A DNA stretch of 64,000 nucleotides from an uncultured Bermanella sp. Lineage in GTDB: Bacteria > Pseudomonadota > Gammaproteobacteria > Pseudomonadales > Oceanobacteraceae. A program made the position numbers and the translations under genes. The stretch lies in assembly GCA_913058575.1 (NCBI GenBank), contig CAJXRF010000015.1:1-64000 (forward strand), given 5' to 3'. The notes under the pieces were generated by a model. The model was not told the DNA's origin. It worked only from the letters and a program-made list of their open reading frames with translations, and made no database searches. This document shows, in pieces, positions 63,333 to 64,000 of this stretch (its first letter is position 1; each line of letters begins with the position of its first letter).

Positions 63333-63974
63333 ATGCCCATATTAAATGCGTCACTGGATACAGAATTTATTCCAGAAGGCGATCCTAACCCTCAACAAGC
63401 GGTGGTGCTGCGTAAGAGCGATGAACCCATACCCGCGAACATGGCTGTCTGGATATTAATTGGGGCCGAATTAACCGAGTTTGCTTTATTTTTTATTATT
63501 TACTTGGTGGTACGGTCTCACAATCCTGAAATTTTCTCGCAAGGGCCAGAGCGTTTAAATCTGTTGGCGGGCACGTTAAATACACTGGCACTCATCACCA
63601 GCAGTTATTTTGTGGCGCGAGCCATTTCCGCTATTAAAATGAACAAGCCAAAACAAACCGTTAAGTGGTTAGGAGCCAGCTTATTAATGGGGGCCAGTTA
63701 TCTGGGAATTAAAACTTGGGAGTATTTTTGGAATGCTCAGGCCGGTTTAGATTCCCGCACCGATCTTTTTTATACCCTATATTACTATTTAACCTTTAAT
63801 CATTTATTACACGTAATGATGGGTATGTGCACGCTGGCATGGGTATTGGTGCGCGCCCATTATAATGCATACAGCAGTACAGATTACCAAGGTCTTGAAA
63901 GTGCCGCCTGTTATTGGCACATGATAGATCTGGCGTGGATTATTATTTTCCCATTACTGTATGTGTTGAGGTAA
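63333..63974 (+). CDS. norE: NorE, cytochrome c oxidase subunit III-like
   Basis: 213 aa with five membrane spans: MAVWILIGAELTEFALFFIIYLVVRS, LNLLAGTLNTLALITSSYFVARAI, TVKWLGASLLMGASYLGIKTWEYFWNAQ, HLLHVMMGMCTLAWVLVRAHYNAY and CYWHMIDLAWIIIFPLLYVL. The heme-copper oxidase subunit III signature is clear. NorE proteins support NO reductase activity in denitrifiers but are not essential everywhere. ATG 63333, 80 bases after norQ. Confidence 0.9.
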   Translation: MPILNASLDTEFIPEGDPNPQQAVVLRKSDEPIPANMAVWILIGAELTEFALFFIIYLVVRSHNPEIFSQGPERLNLLAGTLNTLALITSSYFVARAISAIKMNKPKQTVKWLGASLLMGASYLGIKTWEYFWNAQAGLDSRTDLFYTLYYYLTFNHLLHVMMGMCTLAWVLVRAHYNAYSSTDYQGLESAACYWHMIDLAWIIIFPLLYVLR

Positions 63975-63979
63975 TTGAA

Positions 63980-64000
63980 ATGAAAAACCAAACCCTAACC
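63980..64000 (+). CDS. start of a further nor-cluster gene (probably norF), cut by window
   Basis: ATG 63980 opens a frame of seven codons (MKNQTLT) to the window edge, preceded by GAGGTAATTGA as ribosome site and six bases after norE. In denitrifiers norE is commonly followed by norF, a small membrane protein. Identity is inferred from position only. Confidence 0.4.

Overview
The window reads as chromosomal DNA of a marine gammaproteobacterium of the Oceanospirillales/Pseudomonadales type (Bermanella/Oleispira-like; genus not determined). The DNA is moderately AT-rich. Two gene orders resemble Pseudomonas as I remember it: mlaA–PilZ–rssB–rssC, and DUF1853–nadK–metallophosphatase–rhomboid–DUF1315–DUF2797–pepN. 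No tRNA, rRNA, CRISPR array, prophage or insertion sequence was seen.

Layout. 1–8.5 kb: lipid metabolism and RNA processing (partial monoacylglycerol-lipase-like gene, fadD, a three-copy 49-bp intergenic repeat, hrpA, a FabH-like ketoacyl synthase). 8.7–11.3 kb: a complete bufferin-type metallophore operon, with a precursor carrying ten EGKCG cores, the DUF692 (MNIO) enzyme, a DUF2063 partner and a DoxX membrane protein. 11.3–13.2 kb: a decayed Old Yellow Enzyme gene, then a porin behind a Pho-box-like promoter. 13.4–20.9 kb: mlaA, PilZ, an RssB/RssC partner-switching pair, gpsA, DUF4389, sixA, a TraB-like protein and two alpha/beta hydrolases. 21.0–27.6 kb: an exported redox cluster (cytochrome-like DUF1549/DUF1588 lipoprotein, Tat-exported DUF1501 protein, TlpA thioredoxin, DUF4266 lipoprotein, DUF3570 barrel-like protein, ApbE).

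27.7–40.6 kb is mostly housekeeping: thioesterase, RluA-like synthase, tapT, rdgC, rhombosortase and the nadK–pepN block. 40.7–45.8 kb is a DUF1329–YCF48–MMPL/RND envelope transport cluster of unknown cargo. 46–56 kb is mixed: a pseudouridine synthase, a thiolase, a Lit-like DUF1461 protein, dgkA, plsC, a repeat-containing lipoprotein, a KDSR-like reductase, an exported metallo-beta-lactamase-fold hydrolase and a LysR regulator. 56.1–64 kb is an alpha/beta hydrolase, three overlapping single-domain cupins, a perfect FNR/DNR-type site, and the nitric oxide reductase genes norC-norB-norD-norQ-norE with the first codons of a next gene (probably norF).

Most notable: the ten-core bufferin operon; the six-gene exported redox cluster, whose joint function I do not know; and the triple cupin plus palindrome-rich nor region. 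Functions come from motifs read by eye; no database search was run.
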